Shown piece by piece: positions 39,298 to 48,638 of a stretch of DNA of 64,000 nucleotides. The notes beneath the pieces were generated by a model. It was given only the letters and a program-made list of their open reading frames with translations. It had not been told where the DNA came from and did no database searches. The stretch covers positions 31,894 to 95,893 of the forward strand of contig JAAZCE010000007.1 in NCBI GenBank assembly GCA_012513435.1. The letters run 5' to 3'. The position numbers and the translations under genes are program-made. Numbering within the stretch: position 1 is the stretch's first letter; each line of letters begins with the position of its first letter. This DNA comes from Clostridiales bacterium. GTDB lineage: Bacteria > Bacillota > Clostridia > Peptostreptococcales > Anaerovoracaceae.

Positions 39298-39887
39298 TAT
39301 ACATTACCTTCTTTCTGACGAGATTTAATGTACTCGCCCATATCCATATCTTCTAATTTTTTAGTATCTGCACCGCCTTTGGGTGGAACATAGCCATCTG
39401 TTTTCAACCTTGCTTCTAGTCCTTTTTGTACAGAGGCATTAAAACTGGTTTCCAGAGATTTAAGATTATCCATGGTGATGTCCTCATCTGCTCCAACAAA
39501 AAAGCCTACAAGATCAAGGGGTAATCCCTTATCACTTGCAAGCTTCATTGCCTTATTGGTTAGGCTTTCACGTTGCTTTTCGGTTTGCATCTTTGAAATC
39601 TCATTTTTTAGATTCTCAACTTCTAAGTCCTTCGGATCTTTTTCGGGAAAACGCTTTTTAATCTCAGCATCAATCAATCCTGCAAGATTATTACTTTTCC
39701 ATGTTTCAAGACCTTTTTGCAGATGTTTATCCTTGAGCGAATCAAGCCAAGATTTACCCTCTGCTGTCCCTGTGAAGCTTTCAACACTAGAAGCAGTAAT
39801 TGGGACTAACTCCTGTAAATACGACATAACTTCACTTGCTTTTCCTGCTTCACTTTCTAAAAAAGCTTTTACTTCTTCAAAATTCAT
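39297..39887 (-). CDS. Phage scaffolding protein (DUF4355-like)
   Basis: 196 aa; coiled-coil charged protein between portal and capsid genes. Confidence 0.75.
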   Translation of the reverse strand: MNFEEVKAFLESEAGKASEVMSYLQELVPITASSVESFTGTAEGKSWLDSLKDKHLQKGLETWKSNNLAGLIDAEIKKRFPEKDPKDLEVENLKNEISKMQTEKQRESLTNKAMKLASDKGLPLDLVGFFVGADEDITMDNLKSLETSFNASVQKGLEARLKTDGYVPPKGGADTKKLEDMDMGEYIKSRQKEGNV

Positions 39888-39889
39888 AG

Positions 39890-41176
39890 TTAAATTTCCT
39901 CCTTATTATTTACCCCACCTGTAGCTTCTGCCACAAATGCTATTTCAGTTTTAATTTTTTGCATTTCCACACTTGGATTTTCAATAAACGGCAATAATGT
40001 AAGTAATGTTTCCTGTGAGCATATTCCCTTTAATTTAACAATAACATCTGCAAGTCCTACTAAATCCGTTGGCAGATTGCGAGTAAATTTCACCGCAATA
40101 TCTCTGTAATCAAACTGCCTCCCTTCTTTTTTTGCAACAAATAAAAATAGATTTTGTACTCTCTCTATAATTACCTTTTCCATAAAGGTCTGCCTCATAG
40201 CCACTCTGTTTTCAAGATTTAACAGCTTGTTTCGAATGGCAAGAGAAGAAGTATTGGATGCCCAGTTTTCATTGAAGTTTACCTCATCCATCATGTCATA
40301 AATTTTACGTTCTATGTTATCCAATTCATTTTGTACAAAGCTGTCATTGATGTCTTTGGTAAGCCATGTAACCTTACCGCCCTTTGGCACTTGAATAATA
40401 CCCATTTCTTTCATCTTAAGAAGATCCTCTTCTTCAATCTTTGCATTTTCTATTACAAGATAGGCGTTTCGGTGATCGGATATTTCATTCACTAAATCTG
40501 AATTGATAGCGTTATATGCATCAAAAAGAGATACTACATCATCAAATCCACTTTTGCGTTCAGAATTAGCAGGGCAGACAATCACTGGAACACGCTCAAA
40601 GATATGTGGGTGAGAGCCACATGGGGTGAGCTTATCTCCATCTACCGTAAAATGCAAAATCTCGGTGTCCGTATAGACATCGAGATTTTCAGTATCCTCA
40701 AATTTTCTTTTGAATTTATGCAGAGCTATGATGGCATTGCGACCTGCTGTACCATCTTCTAAAACAAAGCACTCAAGAGGAGTAAGGTATGTGCCACAAA
40801 ACTCGCCCTCCGTATTTATATAGTTAAGTTCATAGCTCTCACCATAAATTTCACTATATTTTCGCAGGTTTATGTTGTGTTCCTTATCCCAGTGAGCAGT
40901 ATTTTTATCAATGCAAGAAATCGCCTCTGCTTCATCTATTTTGGAAACATAGTTTACTGGTTTTCCAAGCAGATAGCCTGTTTCATTATCCACAAATTTA
41001 CGTGGAAAGTTAAAAATGAGTTTACGGTTACTTCTGCTGTCCTGCATATCATAATCTTTTAAAATATCATGATTGCCTGTGTAATAATCTCTGTATTTTT
41101 GCAAAGATTTTGCTCGCTTATCAAGCTCCTGCAGGCATTGCTTGATAAGGTCTATGGTTGGTTTAATGTGGATCAC
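39890..41176 (-). CDS. Phage portal protein (SPP1 gp6-like)
   Basis: 428 aa; NFPRKFVDNETGYLLGKPVNY, RVPVIVCPANSERKSGFDDVVSLFDAYNAINSDLVNEISDHRNAYLVI. Confidence 0.92.
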   Translation of the reverse strand: MIHIKPTIDLIKQCLQELDKRAKSLQKYRDYYTGNHDILKDYDMQDSRSNRKLIFNFPRKFVDNETGYLLGKPVNYVSKIDEAEAISCIDKNTAHWDKEHNINLRKYSEIYGESYELNYINTEGEFCGTYLTPLECFVLEDGTAGRNAIIALHKFKRKFEDTENLDVYTDTEILHFTVDGDKLTPCGSHPHIFERVPVIVCPANSERKSGFDDVVSLFDAYNAINSDLVNEISDHRNAYLVIENAKIEEEDLLKMKEMGIIQVPKGGKVTWLTKDINDSFVQNELDNIERKIYDMMDEVNFNENWASNTSSLAIRNKLLNLENRVAMRQTFMEKVIIERVQNLFLFVAKKEGRQFDYRDIAVKFTRNLPTDLVGLADVIVKLKGICSQETLLTLLPFIENPSVEMQKIKTEIAFVAEATGGVNNKEEI

Positions 41177-41194
41177 CTCCTAAATTTGGGTATG

Positions 41195-41220
41195 AAAAAA
41201 CCGCCCGAAGGCGGTTTTTA
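41195..41220 (-). terminator. Terminator immediately after the cargo-B gene
   Basis: aaaaaaccgcc-cgaa-ggcggttttt, 1 bp beyond the stop codon of the 41222 ORF. Confidence 0.85.
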
Positions 41221-41221
41221 G

Positions 41222-42877
41222 TTAGGTCAGATTTTGTATAATGTCACTCATTTTATTCTTAAACAAAGAATTATTCAGTTTAAGTTTTCCAGTATCATAA
41301 AGAAATGCAGAGAAACAAGTTTGCGTTCCATTAAGATATGACTTAATTATATTAAAAATATCATCCTCAGAGTCATCCAAAAGTATTGAACACAGCATTT
41401 CAACATCTTCTGAAGAAAAATGAAGGACACCTTTAATTTTTTTGTTAAGTATCTTGCTGTTTTTTTCTTTTGCGTTATTTTTTTCTTCACATTTTAACAT
41501 CCTGCCTTCTACAAACAAGTCATGATTAACTTTATTCCAAACATATGGAGTAATTTGCATACTTTCTGAACAAACAGTGGCTATGTAAATATTTTTAATT
41601 TCTTTGTCGATTTCAATAAACTCAGAATCATACTTTAACATTTGATTGTAACAGTCATCTACTTGTTTTGCAGGACAGATAATCATCCTATCTGCATTTT
41701 TGTTTATCATATCTAACTTATAATCAATATTCACACCTTCTAATGGAGATTTTCCTTTGCATTCAAATATTAATAGATTTTCGCCTTTTAATATGTATCC
41801 ATCAGATGTTTTACCACGTGAAGCACCTGTTTTCGGAAAATCACGCTCATTAATAAAGCGATGGTTGTTAATGCCATCCAAATGTGAAAGTAGTTTTTGA
41901 ATGTACTTCTCGAAAACACCTCCAAAGACCTCTTGGAATTCTGTCCCTTTATAGCATCCGCAAATTTTCCAAAACAATCCAAGATAGAGTTGATTTGAGA
42001 GCGACGATATACTAAGCGGTAAAAAATATTCCCCCAATTTAAGAATGTGTTTGTGTGTGTAAATAAACCTATAGTCCCATATATTATCAATACATTCAAT
42101 AGCTGAAGCTCGTGCTTCTTCCACTGATGTTGAATGATTATTAACATACGTTTTAAGCAACGGATTACATGATGAAATATTTTTTACTCCAGACAGCGGA
42201 AACCCCATGCAATAACACGCAGGGTCTATCTGTTGTGAAAAAAGTATTAAAGTGGATTTGTAATAATCCTTTATAGTAGTCTTATAACACTGTTCAAAGC
42301 GTTTGTTATGATCCTCTATTTGTTCAAGACTGCTTACAAATAGTTCGTATCCTCTTACAATGTTCAACATTGGATTTGCATCAGTTGCATAATACTGGGA
42401 AAGATAAGAATACTCATTTTCTACGGATTCGCTTCCGACTTCCTCTGCTGGCAAATAATCAGCAAGCATTAGATGAATCGTCAAAAGTTCCATCACTTCA
42501 TCGCCTGTCGGTGCTTCTAAGGATACCGTATCATTTGCATAAGCCAGCAACCATTTAGTTAAATTAAGCAGACTTTGTTTACTGAACAATTCAACAATTC
42601 CAAAGCTGTAACAGTCATTAGCAAGAGGTTTCATATTATTACAGTATCCAAGATATGCACATTTAAGAAAATTAAAAGTATCCTCAGCTTCCTTAATGCA
42701 AAACATAGAATTATATTGCAAAGTACTAAATGCGTTTACTATAACGAGAGATTTGCAAAGATTTAACTTTGAAACCTTTTCTTTTATAGTGTCTTTAGAA
42801 ACTTTTTCTGTGCGAAAAAAGACATGATATTGAGCTATTGACAATCCCTTAAAAGTAGTATATCCCTCCATGAGCAA
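41222..42877 (-). CDS. Unknown 551-aa protein with PD-(D/E)XK nuclease-like motif (cargo B)
   Basis: GASRGKTSDGYILKGENLLIFECKGKSPLEG = D-x(n)-E-x-K; no structural phage similarity recognised. Confidence 0.65.
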   Translation of the reverse strand: MLMEGYTTFKGLSIAQYHVFFRTEKVSKDTIKEKVSKLNLCKSLVIVNAFSTLQYNSMFCIKEAEDTFNFLKCAYLGYCNNMKPLANDCYSFGIVELFSKQSLLNLTKWLLAYANDTVSLEAPTGDEVMELLTIHLMLADYLPAEEVGSESVENEYSYLSQYYATDANPMLNIVRGYELFVSSLEQIEDHNKRFEQCYKTTIKDYYKSTLILFSQQIDPACYCMGFPLSGVKNISSCNPLLKTYVNNHSTSVEEARASAIECIDNIWDYRFIYTHKHILKLGEYFLPLSISSLSNQLYLGLFWKICGCYKGTEFQEVFGGVFEKYIQKLLSHLDGINNHRFINERDFPKTGASRGKTSDGYILKGENLLIFECKGKSPLEGVNIDYKLDMINKNADRMIICPAKQVDDCYNQMLKYDSEFIEIDKEIKNIYIATVCSESMQITPYVWNKVNHDLFVEGRMLKCEEKNNAKEKNSKILNKKIKGVLHFSSEDVEMLCSILLDDSEDDIFNIIKSYLNGTQTCFSAFLYDTGKLKLNNSLFKNKMSDIIQNLT

Positions 42878-42928
42878 CCCCCTATTTCAACTAATTATAT
42901 AAAAACATGAACTTTTCTATCATCAAAC

Positions 42929-44524
42929 CTAAAACAACAATCCTCTATCAAAGAACTGTAACTTCTGCACGCCCTGCACCAGTTGCACTGCTCCATATAA
43001 ACTGTCGGGAGCATCATCGTGCTTAGCACCTTTGTTGTAGTCCTTTACTTGATTATTATACGCCATATTGGAAGAATTGAACAGGATAAATCCACGTTTC
43101 ACGTCAGGCTCTAAGGTAATAATTCGCTCGTGCTTTTGACCTTTGGCATTAATTTCTTCTACTGGTGTGTAAATGCTAACATTCCACAGGCTTTCCTCAA
43201 ACTTCTGCTTCATATAGCTTTGTGCCTGCGTTGCTTCAAACCCTATTTTTTCTACAGGGAACAGGTCTAGCTTCTCTATTGCAACTTTAAATAAATCATC
43301 GGGAAGTAACTTATAAATGCTACCATCTAAAACATACATCTGCCCAGTTTTCTCGTGTCTTGCCAAAATGGTAATCGCTGAATAGTCGTTGCGTTTTCCT
43401 GCTTTGATTGCAGGATCAATATACATAACCACCTCAAGATCGTTATAATCGGGCAGGCTTTCCCAGTAGGATATAGCTTGAAAAATATAATCATCGGTGC
43501 TACGTGGATCATTTTGAAGTTCCTTATAAAATGACTTATCTCCCATGGACTGCTTTTTACACATTAGATAGTAGTAATCAAGGTACTCATCCCACAGAAT
43601 TTCAGTTCCATCAAGCATCGCCTCTTGGTTACTCTCAAAATATGTCTTTGCATTAATGATACGATTATCATCTTTTAAGTTATTGTAAATTCTCTCCCAC
43701 TCACCCCAAAGGTCATCTCTATCAGAAAAGGCGGTAACTGCCGATTTCCTAATGCTGCGAACTCCTGCAATTTTACCTTTCAGCAGGTCTGCCATCAAAT
43801 CTTCTTCATGGAGCACTGTTCCAACCACAAGAATATTGGTATCTCTTGTACCGATTGGTATTACAACATCAGTAAAAGTATTTTTTACAGTCTCACGTTT
43901 TGTTTCAGATTTTGCGGTATCATCCTTTAATAGGTCATCTAGTAAAACTAGTTGAGGACGATATTGTTTAAAATGGATTCCACGAAGTGAGCCATCAATA
44001 CCTCTTATCATAATGCAGGCATCTATGCCATTTGTGCCTTTAATCCATATTTCATTATTATTCCAGCGGTTACCTTTCCGCACACCAAAGTCTTCAAGAA
44101 GTAATTGGTTATTCTCCAGTTCATCTTTTATCATATCAAGAAATGGCAGTGCAATTTGCTCAGTAGCCGATATAATTAATGTAAACTGTGACTTGCTGTA
44201 GAGTGTGGAGTATAAGGGGAACAGGAACGAATTTATTGTGCTTTTTCCATGTTCTCTTGGTAAACCAAAAGCCTCAATCAAGCCAGTATTATCAAGCATA
44301 TATTTAAGCTCTTCAAACAGCTCCTTATGAAAAGTACCAAAAGCTCTATCGAAATATTTCGGAAAATAACACAATGCAAAGAACTCAATATCAATCTCGC
44401 CCAGTAACTTGCGAAGCTCGGAAAATGAAAACTCTTTAATCAGCTTTGCTACCTGCTGAGTATTAAAATATTTTGCCATATAATCAGCAAGCAGACTGTT
44501 TTGCCTTATAATCTCCTGTTCCAA
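42929..44524 (-). CDS. Phage terminase large subunit
   Basis: 531 aa; GLPREHGKSTINSFLFPLY Walker A-like, LVLLDDLLKDD, MYIDPAIKAGKRNDYSAITILAR nuclease start. Confidence 0.93.
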   Translation of the reverse strand: MEQEIIRQNSLLADYMAKYFNTQQVAKLIKEFSFSELRKLLGEIDIEFFALCYFPKYFDRAFGTFHKELFEELKYMLDNTGLIEAFGLPREHGKSTINSFLFPLYSTLYSKSQFTLIISATEQIALPFLDMIKDELENNQLLLEDFGVRKGNRWNNNEIWIKGTNGIDACIMIRGIDGSLRGIHFKQYRPQLVLLDDLLKDDTAKSETKRETVKNTFTDVVIPIGTRDTNILVVGTVLHEEDLMADLLKGKIAGVRSIRKSAVTAFSDRDDLWGEWERIYNNLKDDNRIINAKTYFESNQEAMLDGTEILWDEYLDYYYLMCKKQSMGDKSFYKELQNDPRSTDDYIFQAISYWESLPDYNDLEVVMYIDPAIKAGKRNDYSAITILARHEKTGQMYVLDGSIYKLLPDDLFKVAIEKLDLFPVEKIGFEATQAQSYMKQKFEESLWNVSIYTPVEEINAKGQKHERIITLEPDVKRGFILFNSSNMAYNNQVKDYNKGAKHDDAPDSLYGAVQLVQGVQKLQFFDRGLLF

Positions 44525-44793
44525 ATCCTCACCTCCAGTTTAGTTTTCAGATAAATTTACTGTAAAAATTTGCGAAGCGTCTGCTGTTTGTGCATAGTAC
44601 ACAAATAGAAGCCCCCCTGTCCCCAAATGATTGGTACTACTACACCAACAAATTCTTTGACTGAAACATTGGTACAATTACACAAACAAAAGATTTCTTA
44701 TTATCTTTTGTGGTTTGTGACAAAGAAAAAAGAACTGCTGTTTTAAGCAATTCTTTGTGCAAGAAGCCTTGTATAATATGCTGTTTGATAAAA

Positions 44794-45627
44794 CTACCAA
44801 ACTAGGTCAGCTAGAGCATCCACTTTGTCTTGCTCTGTAGTTTGGGTATATAGGTTCGTGGTAAGTATACTTTCGTGACCCAGTATCTGCTGTATGGTTG
44901 TCATTGGTGTGCCTGCCTTGATCAACTTATATGCTAAGCTGTGGCGGAGCTTATGAGGTGTTATGGCAATACCCAGCTTTTCACCGTATTTGTCGAGGAT
45001 TATCTCAACTGCTCCTCGCCCCAAGGCTCCACGTTGCCCAACTAAAAGGCTCTGTGTCTGCTTTTCACCTCGGTAGTCAATATAGTTTGCCACCGCCTGC
45101 CTTGCCTCCCTGTTAAGGGGCAGCGTGCGGTTTACGTTTCCCTTGCCAAGTACTCTGATATAGCTGTTATTCTCATCAAGGCTAATATCGTTTAGGGTAA
45201 TACCTGTAAGCTCGCTAACTCTAATGCCTGTTCCCATCAGAAGCTCTATTATGCATGTATGAAGCAGGTTGCCTGTTTTTAAAATATGATCATGCAATTT
45301 ATTCAGTTCTTCGGGTGTTAAGCCTTTATATTCTCTTTTATCTCGGTTCTTAGTAAGTTTCACGTTGTAACTTTCAGCTATCAGCCTTGCATCATATAGG
45401 TATCTGCAAAATGCATTGACACTGGCAAGCTTGCGGTTGGCTGTGATAACCGTTTTTTCTTTTGCATTCAGATATTTCTTATATCGGATAAGGTCAAATT
45501 CATTGATTGCAGTGATATCCTTATCAAGCCAAAGCAGGAAGCTCTTAATATCTCGCTTATAGCAGGAAATGGTATTATCACTACGTTCCTCTTTCATGAG
45601 GTAGGTTTCAAAGTTTTGTAAATCCAT
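44794..45627 (-). CDS. Tyrosine recombinase/integrase
   Basis: 277 aa from the RBS-supported ATG (MDLQNFETYL); GTGIRVSELTGI, ITPHKLRHSLAYKLIKAGTPMTTIQQILGHESILTTNLYTQ. Supplied ORF extends to 45708. Confidence 0.93.
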   Translation of the reverse strand: MDLQNFETYLMKEERSDNTISCYKRDIKSFLLWLDKDITAINEFDLIRYKKYLNAKEKTVITANRKLASVNAFCRYLYDARLIAESYNVKLTKNRDKREYKGLTPEELNKLHDHILKTGNLLHTCIIELLMGTGIRVSELTGITLNDISLDENNSYIRVLGKGNVNRTLPLNREARQAVANYIDYRGEKQTQSLLVGQRGALGRGAVEIILDKYGEKLGIAITPHKLRHSLAYKLIKAGTPMTTIQQILGHESILTTNLYTQTTEQDKVDALADLVW

Positions 45628-45650
45628 AATGTTGCACCTCTTTTCTTTTG

Positions 45651-45688
45651 GTACACCATTAATCACTCTAAAACCTTTAAAAGTCAAG
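45651..45688. repeat. 38-bp imperfect direct repeat, copy 1
   Basis: gtacaccattaatcactctaaaacctttaaaagtcaag. Confidence 0.8.
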
Positions 45689-45751
45689 ATATTATGGGAA
45701 AAACTCATGACATAACACTAATTCCGTAATGAGTTCTGATATTCCAAGCAG

Positions 45752-46312
45752 TTACTCGGTAGTTTCTTCCATATCATCATCGGAACATTCAATCTGCGGT
45801 GCAAGCTGTTCTAATTCGGGATTATCCTCACCAGAGAGCATTTGCATAAATAATCTTTTACGAGCTGTTTCATTTTGAGCTGTATCCAGTACCAGTTCCT
45901 TTTTATCTGCCCATTCTTCGGGACAACGATTACGCAGGAAAAAAGAGATTGCCTGTGCAGATGGTGGCTGATGGCGTTTGGATTTTTCAAGCTTAGTTCG
46001 CTTCTTCCCATTTTTGTCCTCTTCCACAATTGTCTTTAATTCTTCGAACTCATATCCAGTACAAAGCTTAAGTAACGATTTTTCCACAGTGGAAAGGGTA
46101 ATCGACCTGCCCAGTTTTACTAACTCCGAAAGAGTTTCATGTTCTTTTTGATAACGATACCAAGTGTCCTGTGAAATGGATAGTTTTCCGCAAATGTCCT
46201 TGATAGAATCACCTTGACCCAGCCACTCACGAATCTCCGAAAAATGGGGTGCAATATCTGTATCAAACTTATTAACTTTATTAGGAATTCCTTCTCTACT
46301 CAAATCATTCAC
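45752..46312 (-). CDS. Phage terminase small subunit-like HTH protein
   Basis: 186 aa; IREWLGQGDSIKDICGKLSISQDTWYRYQKEH, near terL. Confidence 0.7.
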   Translation of the reverse strand: MNDLSREGIPNKVNKFDTDIAPHFSEIREWLGQGDSIKDICGKLSISQDTWYRYQKEHETLSELVKLGRSITLSTVEKSLLKLCTGYEFEELKTIVEEDKNGKKRTKLEKSKRHQPPSAQAISFFLRNRCPEEWADKKELVLDTAQNETARKRLFMQMLSGEDNPELEQLAPQIECSDDDMEETTE

Positions 46313-46532
46313 CCCCTTTCTTTACGGTGTCTGTATCCATATCAAATTGATCAATATACCGCTCATCTAAATCCCAAAAGTACACCAATTCTTTTACCAT
46401 TTCTCTAATCTTTCTAATCTCTTCAAAACCATCTTCATTTCCAAATACGCACAATTTTTCAACAGCCGTAGCTGTTAATCCATAAAGGGTTTGCACTATA
46501 AGTGCTTCTGTTTTACTCATAATAACGCCCAC
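46305..46532 (-). CDS. Small phage protein
   Basis: 75 aa, overlapping the terS-like gene by 8 bp. Confidence 0.55.
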   Translation of the reverse strand: MGVIMSKTEALIVQTLYGLTATAVEKLCVFGNEDGFEEIRKIREMVKELVYFWDLDERYIDQFDMDTDTVKKGGE

Positions 46533-46544
46533 CTTTCAAGTTTA

Positions 46545-46582
46545 GTACACCATTCATCACTCTAAAAGGTAGATTAGTCAAG
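46545..46582. repeat. 38-bp imperfect direct repeat, copy 2
   Basis: gtacaccattcatcactctaaaaggtagattagtcaag. Confidence 0.8.
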
Positions 46583-47824
46583 TTCTTTACTCACATCAGC
46601 AAACGGTATTTTCTCATCGCCACGAAGCAGAAAAACTTCAGCAGGATTATCTACTTTGGCAATATACCTTTTTACAATTACGTCTGCATATTTAGGATCA
46701 AGCTCCATCATATAGCAGGTGCGACCACTATTTTCACAAGCAATAAGAGTAGTGCCACTGCCACCAAACTGGTCTAGTACAAAGTTACCACGCTTTGAAC
46801 TATTGACAATTGCACGCTCCACAAGCTCTACAGGTTTCATCGTTGGATGTTCCTCTGATTTACTTGGTCTTGGAATATCCCAAACATCACATTGCTGACG
46901 ATCAGTAAGTGGATGAATTCTAGGAGCACCATCTTTCCAACCATACCAAATTGGCTCATACCTTGTATGATAATCTTTCCTTGACAAAACAAGGCGGTCT
47001 TTATTCCAAATCACAGTTGATGACCAATGAAACCCACTTTTTTCAAGTGCAGGCATAAGCGATCCCCACTCTTGTGCTGACATAACCACATAAACCATAC
47101 CCCCAACTACCATGGCATCCGCCATGCAGGTAAAGGCTTTTGACATAAACTCTTTGAATTCTTCACTGCTCATGCTGTCATTTTGAATAGTGCGTGATTT
47201 CCAACTTGGATGATCAGTTGCCCCATAATTTACATTCCAAGGCGGATCGGTAAATACCATCTCCACATGTTTTCCCTCGGTAAGTTTATCCATATCGGAT
47301 TTTTTTGTACTGTCACCACACATGAGCCTATGCCTGCCAAGTTCCCATATATCACCAAGTTTTGAAATAGGCTTATCTGGCAGATCCGCTTCAAAATCAT
47401 CATCAGCAGAATGATCTTCTTTTTCCATTGTTTTCATGAGTTTTTCTGCTTCATCCCAATCAAAACCAGTAAGTTCAATATTATAGCTTTCTTGATCAAG
47501 CTCTGATAAAAGCTGTGCTAGACTTTCCGTATCCCACTCACCACTAATTTTATTTAATGCAATATTCAAGGCTTTTTCTTTTGTTTTATCCACATCCACA
47601 ATAACGCAGTCAACTTCTGTAACCCCAAGTGCTGACAATACTTTTGCACGCTGATGCCCCCCAATGATTGTCATATCATAATTTACAATAATAGGTTCTA
47701 CATAACCAAACTCCTCAATGGAACGTCTGATTTTCTCAAACTCGGGATCGCCTGCTTGCAAATCCTTACGTGGGTTATATGATGCAGGTATAATATCTGT
47801 TAATTTTAGTTTTTTAAATTCCAT
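46574..47824 (-). CDS. ParB-N domain / site-specific DNA methyltransferase fusion
   Basis: 416 aa; ParB-like SYNPRKDL...GGHQRAKVLSALGV; MTase TDPPWNVNYG and QFGGSGTTLIACE. Confidence 0.95.
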   Translation of the reverse strand: MEFKKLKLTDIIPASYNPRKDLQAGDPEFEKIRRSIEEFGYVEPIIVNYDMTIIGGHQRAKVLSALGVTEVDCVIVDVDKTKEKALNIALNKISGEWDTESLAQLLSELDQESYNIELTGFDWDEAEKLMKTMEKEDHSADDDFEADLPDKPISKLGDIWELGRHRLMCGDSTKKSDMDKLTEGKHVEMVFTDPPWNVNYGATDHPSWKSRTIQNDSMSSEEFKEFMSKAFTCMADAMVVGGMVYVVMSAQEWGSLMPALEKSGFHWSSTVIWNKDRLVLSRKDYHTRYEPIWYGWKDGAPRIHPLTDRQQCDVWDIPRPSKSEEHPTMKPVELVERAIVNSSKRGNFVLDQFGGSGTTLIACENSGRTCYMMELDPKYADVIVKRYIAKVDNPAEVFLLRGDEKIPFADVSKELD

Positions 47825-47931
47825 AAGACACCCTCCAAAACAAAAGCATCCACTGGTTTTCCAATAGATGCTCTCGATACATTTTCTATATTACTATCTT
47901 AGCACAGGTAATCGGGACAAAAGGGACAACT

Positions 47932-48327
47932 TTAGTTTTTGGCAATAAATCGATATGCCATCTTTTTAACGCTGTCCTCGGTGTTGTTACCACCAAGGCT
48001 ATAGGCAATCTGCCTCCAGTTAAATCCATTGATATATCTAAGAGATAGAATCTGTCTGATCTGACAATCCTCAATGGTTTGAATATATCGGTTTAACCTG
48101 TTTAATTCATAAAAACATTTTCTTATATTGAGATCAATCAGCTCTTTTAAATCCAATATTTCTGCAATGTAGTTCCCAATGCGGTCATTCACACCACTAC
48201 CATGAGGCATACCTGTAATTCTGCAGTTACAGGAAGTGGCAAGACTCTCTAGTTCCCTAAGCCTTCTCTGCTGCTCTTCAATTTCCCGATTTAAGTAATA
48301 AAGCTGTGACAACTCTTTTTTATTCAT
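47932..48327 (-). CDS. DUF1492-like phage regulatory (sigma region 4-like) protein
   Basis: 131 aa; IEDCQIRQILSLRYINGFNWRQIAYSLG; start MNKKELSQLY. Confidence 0.75.
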   Translation of the reverse strand: MNKKELSQLYYLNREIEEQQRRLRELESLATSCNCRITGMPHGSGVNDRIGNYIAEILDLKELIDLNIRKCFYELNRLNRYIQTIEDCQIRQILSLRYINGFNWRQIAYSLGGNNTEDSVKKMAYRFIAKN

Positions 48328-48331
48328 AGGG

Positions 48332-48616
48332 TTAACCCTCCAAGTTTTCAAGTATTTCTCTAACTTCATTCACACTTGTAACTTTGTAGGCTTTGCCTTT
48401 AGCATCTTTAATTTTAGCAATCGTTATTTCTTGTAGTTTTGAAAGGACTCCCGTTTCTGTTTTTACCTCAAAAGCAATAAATCTGCCATTAATACAGCAA
48501 ATAATATCGGGAATGCCTGCTGTTCCATACATACCACCATGTTCTTTCCATGCAAAACAGCTTGGAACAGTCTTTAAATATTTTAAAATCTTATTTGTAA
48601 TCTCTTTTTCAGCCAT
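48332..48616 (-). CDS. VRR-NUC domain nuclease
   Basis: 94 aa from MAEKEIT; GMYGTAGIPDIICCINGRFIAFEVKTETGVLSKLQEITIAKI. Confidence 0.92.
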   Translation of the reverse strand: MAEKEITNKILKYLKTVPSCFAWKEHGGMYGTAGIPDIICCINGRFIAFEVKTETGVLSKLQEITIAKIKDAKGKAYKVTSVNEVREILENLEG

Positions 48617-48638
48617 AAATTCTCTCCAATAACAGGTG

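Noticed and set aside
46574-47824. ParB-MTase as a stand-alone defense R-M system
   Set aside because: ParB/MTase fusions are common in phage replication/packaging modules; no partner nuclease next to it.
48332-48616. VRR-NUC protein as a novel defense nuclease
   Set aside because: Ordinary component of this type of phage replication module.
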